A stretch of DNA of 7,793 nucleotides from Nitrospirota bacterium (GTDB taxonomy: Bacteria > Nitrospirota > UBA9217): assembly GCA_021788515.1 (NCBI GenBank), contig JAJYKN010000048.1:1-7793 (forward strand), given 5' to 3'. This document shows positions 5,568 to 7,793 of the stretch, one piece after another (position 1 is the stretch's first letter; each line of letters opens with the position of its first letter). Under the pieces are notes generated by a model, which ran no database searches, was not told the DNA's origin, and saw only the letters and a program-made list of their open reading frames with translations. A program made the translations under genes and the position numbers.

Positions 5568-6089
5568 ATGAGAGTAGTATTGAAAAAACTGCTGCCGATG
5601 ATCCTGCTGGTGCCGTTTCTCATGGCCGCTGCGGACGGCGGAGACGCTGTCCGGGACGAGCGCGCGTCACTCGAAGCGATGAGATCCTTGCTGCGCCAAA
5701 AGATCTCCTCGCTCAAGCGCGAACAGGACTTCCTGCTTTTTCAGAAGACGATGTACGCGGCGGACTCAAAGTACCTCATTATCGACGTCAAGCACCGCAC
5801 GGCACAGCTCAAGTACAAGAACAGGCTGCTGAAGGGCATGCGCTTCACCCCTTCAAAAAAGTTCCCGGGCCGCGGGCTCCGGCAGGGCATGCTCGTGCTG
5901 ACAAAAAAAGTGGAAGGAAAGAAGGACCGCGATGTCCTGGTTTTCGGAAAATCGCTCGTTCTGCAGTGGAAACAGTCCATTGTTCCTCCGCAGGAAAAGG
6001 GCCTTCCTTCCATCACGCTGTTGAAAAATGAACTGCTGTCCGTCTACTATGCCGTGGAAGAGGGCGCTCCGGCATATCTCCTTCGCTGA
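5568..6089 (+). CDS. Exported YkuD-like protein lacking the catalytic motif (candidate pseudoenzyme)
   Basis: A 173-residue protein with a signal peptide (MRVVLKKLLPMILLVPFLMA, processing likely near Ala22), a helical segment at about 28-60, then YLIIDVKHRTAQLKYKNRLL (69-88). That strand pattern matches YIVVDTESNRLTLRQG of the L,D-transpeptidase just upstream. The C-terminal 26 residues also align without gaps: SITLLKNELLSVYYAVEEGA here against CISLGDDDLELVYKSVKTGT there. The catalytic Cys is Ser148, and the preceding His-Gly is Leu-Pro. I infer a diverged paralogue that has lost transpeptidase activity; it may bind peptidoglycan or regulate its neighbour. The frame is intact, so it is not a simple pseudogene. 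The start was placed at 5568 because it begins a clean signal peptide; the GTG at 5511 lies inside REP unit B. The Shine-Dalgarno is weak (GGGAACG). A general database annotation would probably be hypothetical protein. Confidence 0.8.
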   Translation: MRVVLKKLLPMILLVPFLMAAADGGDAVRDERASLEAMRSLLRQKISSLKREQDFLLFQKTMYAADSKYLIIDVKHRTAQLKYKNRLLKGMRFTPSKKFPGRGLRQGMLVLTKKVEGKKDRDVLVFGKSLVLQWKQSIVPPQEKGLPSITLLKNELLSVYYAVEEGAPAYLLR

Positions 6090-6122
6090 CCCGCCGGGCG
6101 CTTTCCTTTCGGCACTTTCAGG

Positions 6123-6150
6123 TTGACTCAGATTGAATTCACGGTATAAT
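6123..6150 (+). promoter_or_regulatory. Sigma70-type promoter of the HD-domain gene, probably leaderless
   Basis: TTGACT (6123-6128), a 16-base spacer and a perfect -10 TATAAT (6145-6150). The ATG at 6156 follows after only five bases, so the transcript should start at or within a base or two of the start codon. No Shine-Dalgarno exists upstream of 6156 or of the next in-frame ATG at 6168. Confidence 0.75.
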
Positions 6151-6155
6151 CATTC

Positions 6156-7568
6156 ATGCGAGAACTCATGAGGGGGGAAGAATTTTACGACGGCACCGCC
6201 CTGCTGGGCGATCCGGTGCACGGTTATATTTCCTTTACCACTCCCCGCGGGGCGGGGGAAAAAACCGAGAAGGACCTCATCGACACGGCCTGGATGCAGC
6301 GCTTGAGGCAGATCTACCAGCTTCAGAGCGCGCGGTGGGTCTACCCCTCGGCGGAGCACAGCCGGTTCCAGCACGTGCTCGGAGCGATGCATCTGGCGGG
6401 GCGCTTCGCCCGCCATCTCTATCCCTCCCTCAAGGCGGCGGTCCGCGATTGCCCGTCAGCCAACTACGTGGAGGAGTTCCTCCGCATCGCGGCATTGCTC
6501 CATGACATCGGTCACGGTCCTTTCGGACACTTCTTCGACGACAACTACCTGGCTCAGTACGATCTGACTCACGAGAAACTGGGACAACACATCATCAGGA
6601 CCGAGCTCTCCGACATCATCAAGTCCATTCGCAGAAGCCCCACCGGCGAATTCGGGAAAGGGGAAAAACTGAACCCGGACCAGGTCGCCTACCTTATCGG
6701 CAAGGGACCGGGCTCGTCCTCCTCAAAGCAGCCGCGCTGGGTCGTCTTTCTCCAGCCGCTCCTTTCCGGGATTTACACGGTGGACAACCTTGACTACGTG
6801 ATGCGCGACGCCTTCATGTGCGGCGTGGCCATCGGCGCCGTGGACATCGACCGGCTCATGTACTACACGTTCTTCACCGAGAAAGGGCTCACGCTCCACA
6901 AATCGGGACTGACGGCGCTCAACATGTTCCTGAACGCCCGGCTGTATATGTATACGAACGTGTATTATCACCGCACCACGCGCGCCATCGACGAACATCT
7001 GAAAGAGCTCTTCAAGGACACGATGGCGGTATTGTTCCCCTACAACCCTGTCGAGAATCTCGATGAATACCTCGACCTGACGGACTGGTCCCTGCTTGAG
7101 GCCGTACGGAAGTGGGGGAGCAGCAAGAACATTGCAATTGCCAAACTCGGGAGGGAGTGGTCGGCCATCCTCGCCCGGGAAGTGAAATGGAAAATGGCCT
7201 ACGACGTGACGCTCTCGATGCGGGAGATCGAAAAGGGAAAAACGATCATCGACGCCAGAGAGCTGGTGAGCCGCATCAAAAGGAACCTTCCTGCCAAACT
7301 GAAAGAGCTGCCGTTCCGCGTGGATATGGCGAGCCAGGACCCGAGGCCGGTCAACCCGCTCATGATGGGCGAACGCCAGATCTACGTATTCAATCCTTCC
7401 ACCCGTAAAGTCGAAAAAGAGCCGCTCAAGGACTTCTTCGACTATATTCCGGCGCGCGTTGTCCAGTGTCGCGTCTTTACCCTCAATCACGATCACGACC
7501 GGGAGCTCGCCGAGATCGTGGACAAGGTCCTGGGGATCCAGGAAGACAGCATTAAAACAAACGTCTGA
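6156..7568 (+). CDS. HD-domain phosphohydrolase, SAMHD1/dGTPase-like
   Basis: A 470-residue cytoplasmic protein of the HD superfamily, close in motif pattern to SAMHD1 and bacterial dNTP triphosphohydrolases. The opening DPVHGYI and the LRQIYQLQSA segment are typical. The metal ligands are visible: His73 in RFQHVLGAMHLA, His116-Asp117 in LLHDIGHGPFGHFFDD, and Asp210 in TVDNLDYVMRD, which lines up with Asp311 of SAMHD1; Tyr214 and Asp218 match its Tyr315 and Asp319. THEKLG (138-143) matches the catalytic THE segment. The expected reaction is hydrolysis of a dNTP to the deoxynucleoside and triphosphate, balancing nucleotide pools or restricting phage. The substrate is unproven, since members of this group vary. 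It carries a GPGSSSSKQ loop at about 184-192. Start 6156 is used, although 6168 is possible. It has its own promoter and is separate from the upstream operon. Confidence 0.9.
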   Translation: MRELMRGEEFYDGTALLGDPVHGYISFTTPRGAGEKTEKDLIDTAWMQRLRQIYQLQSARWVYPSAEHSRFQHVLGAMHLAGRFARHLYPSLKAAVRDCPSANYVEEFLRIAALLHDIGHGPFGHFFDDNYLAQYDLTHEKLGQHIIRTELSDIIKSIRRSPTGEFGKGEKLNPDQVAYLIGKGPGSSSSKQPRWVVFLQPLLSGIYTVDNLDYVMRDAFMCGVAIGAVDIDRLMYYTFFTEKGLTLHKSGLTALNMFLNARLYMYTNVYYHRTTRAIDEHLKELFKDTMAVLFPYNPVENLDEYLDLTDWSLLEAVRKWGSSKNIAIAKLGREWSAILAREVKWKMAYDVTLSMREIEKGKTIIDARELVSRIKRNLPAKLKELPFRVDMASQDPRPVNPLMMGERQIYVFNPSTRKVEKEPLKDFFDYIPARVVQCRVFTLNHDHDRELAEIVDKVLGIQEDSIKTNV

Positions 7569-7735
7569 AGATCATGTCTCGTGATTCGTCCTGCTGAAAA
7601 AGGCGGCTGTGGCGCGAGCCGGCTAAAATTGGTCGAGATTTTTTTTGCTTGTTTTGTCTATTTTCTTTTTTATATATTCATCTGTAGCCAAGGCTGTGTC
7701 TGTCTAAAGCGGATGGAAGGCTCATAACGGCTGCC
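7569..7735. other. Intergenic, T-rich, with a weak hairpin and a possible promoter
   Basis: A 5-bp stem CGGCT/AGCCG (7604-7608 with 7617-7621) lies about 17 bases before a run of eight T (7639-7646). The gap is too long for a standard terminator, so this is a weak candidate for the end of the HD-gene transcript. Beyond it the plus strand is strongly T-rich to about 7678. TTGTTT (7649-7654) and TATATT (7673-7678), 18 bases apart, could be a promoter for the next gene. No other gene was seen. Confidence 0.35.
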
Positions 7736-7793
7736 ATGATAAAAATAAAAGAAGAACATAAGGTCCTCGCCGCTACGGTCATCGTCGTTGTTT
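7736..7793 (+). CDS. Start of an unidentified protein, cut by the window edge
   Basis: An ATG at 7736 opens a frame that stays open to the edge, giving 19 residues: MIKIKEEHKVLAATVIVVV. A charged start followed by a hydrophobic run suggests an N-terminal membrane segment or signal anchor. GGAAGG (7715-7720) lies 15 bases upstream, too far for a confident Shine-Dalgarno, so start and reality are only moderately supported. The family cannot be recognised from this much. Confidence 0.5.
   Translation, partial: MIKIKEEHKVLAATVIVVV

Noticed and set aside
6171..6177. AGGGGGG as a Shine-Dalgarno for a later HD-gene start
   Set aside because: No ATG, GTG or TTG in frame follows at suitable spacing; a start further on would cut into the conserved N-terminus.
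6723..7496. 257-residue minus-strand open frame inside the HD gene
   Set aside because: Shadow of the HD phosphohydrolase; no motif of its own.

Overview
The window is about 7.8 kb of moderately GC-rich bacterial chromosome with genes packed closely. No tRNA, rRNA, CRISPR array, insertion sequence or phage gene was seen. The gene set (FabF-type ketosynthase, DUF4912 protein, GH57 glucan-branching-type enzyme, GlcD-type flavoprotein, YkuD L,D-transpeptidase, SAMHD1/dGTPase-like HD protein) fits a Gram-negative environmental lineage such as Nitrospirota or the former Deltaproteobacteria. That placement is inferred from recalled gene content, not from a phylogenetic marker, and is tentative.

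Layout. Positions 1-335 hold the 5' part of a minus-strand fabF-like gene. It diverges from a plus-strand gene (477-1463) that joins a SAP-like N-terminus, a lysine/alanine-rich tail with three 11-residue repeats, and a DUF4912 domain. Two good sigma70-type promoters lie back to back in the 141 bp between them. The DUF4912 gene ends at a strong rho-independent terminator (1514-1546). The 271-bp gap after it also holds a perfect 9-bp inverted repeat and further hairpins. A plus-strand operon of three overlapping genes follows: GH57 (1735-3381), GlcD-like FAD oxidoreductase (3374-4750) and a membrane-anchored or secreted L,D-transpeptidase (4740-5396). Next is a 171-bp spacer with two REP-like palindromes in inverted orientation, then a small exported protein (5568-6089), then an HD-domain phosphohydrolase with its own promoter (6156-7568). 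A 167-bp T-rich spacer and the first codons of another gene close the window.

How the genes may work together. The DUF4912 and GH57 genes probably belong to one glycogen/alpha-glucan module, although a terminator separates their transcripts. The GlcD and L,D-transpeptidase genes are co-translated with GH57, but their biochemical link to it is not obvious. The 5568-6089 product reads as a decayed YkuD paralogue of the transpeptidase just upstream. It keeps the exported coiled-coil plus beta-strand layout, but the catalytic His-Gly-Cys has become Leu-Pro-Ser.

The most notable observations are: (1) this apparent L,D-transpeptidase pseudoenzyme beside its active-looking paralogue; (2) two genes, fabF-like and HD, whose near-consensus -10 boxes end only 7 and 5 bases before the start codon, which predicts leaderless mRNAs; (3) the REPIN-like pair, whose stems differ by three compensatory base-pair changes.
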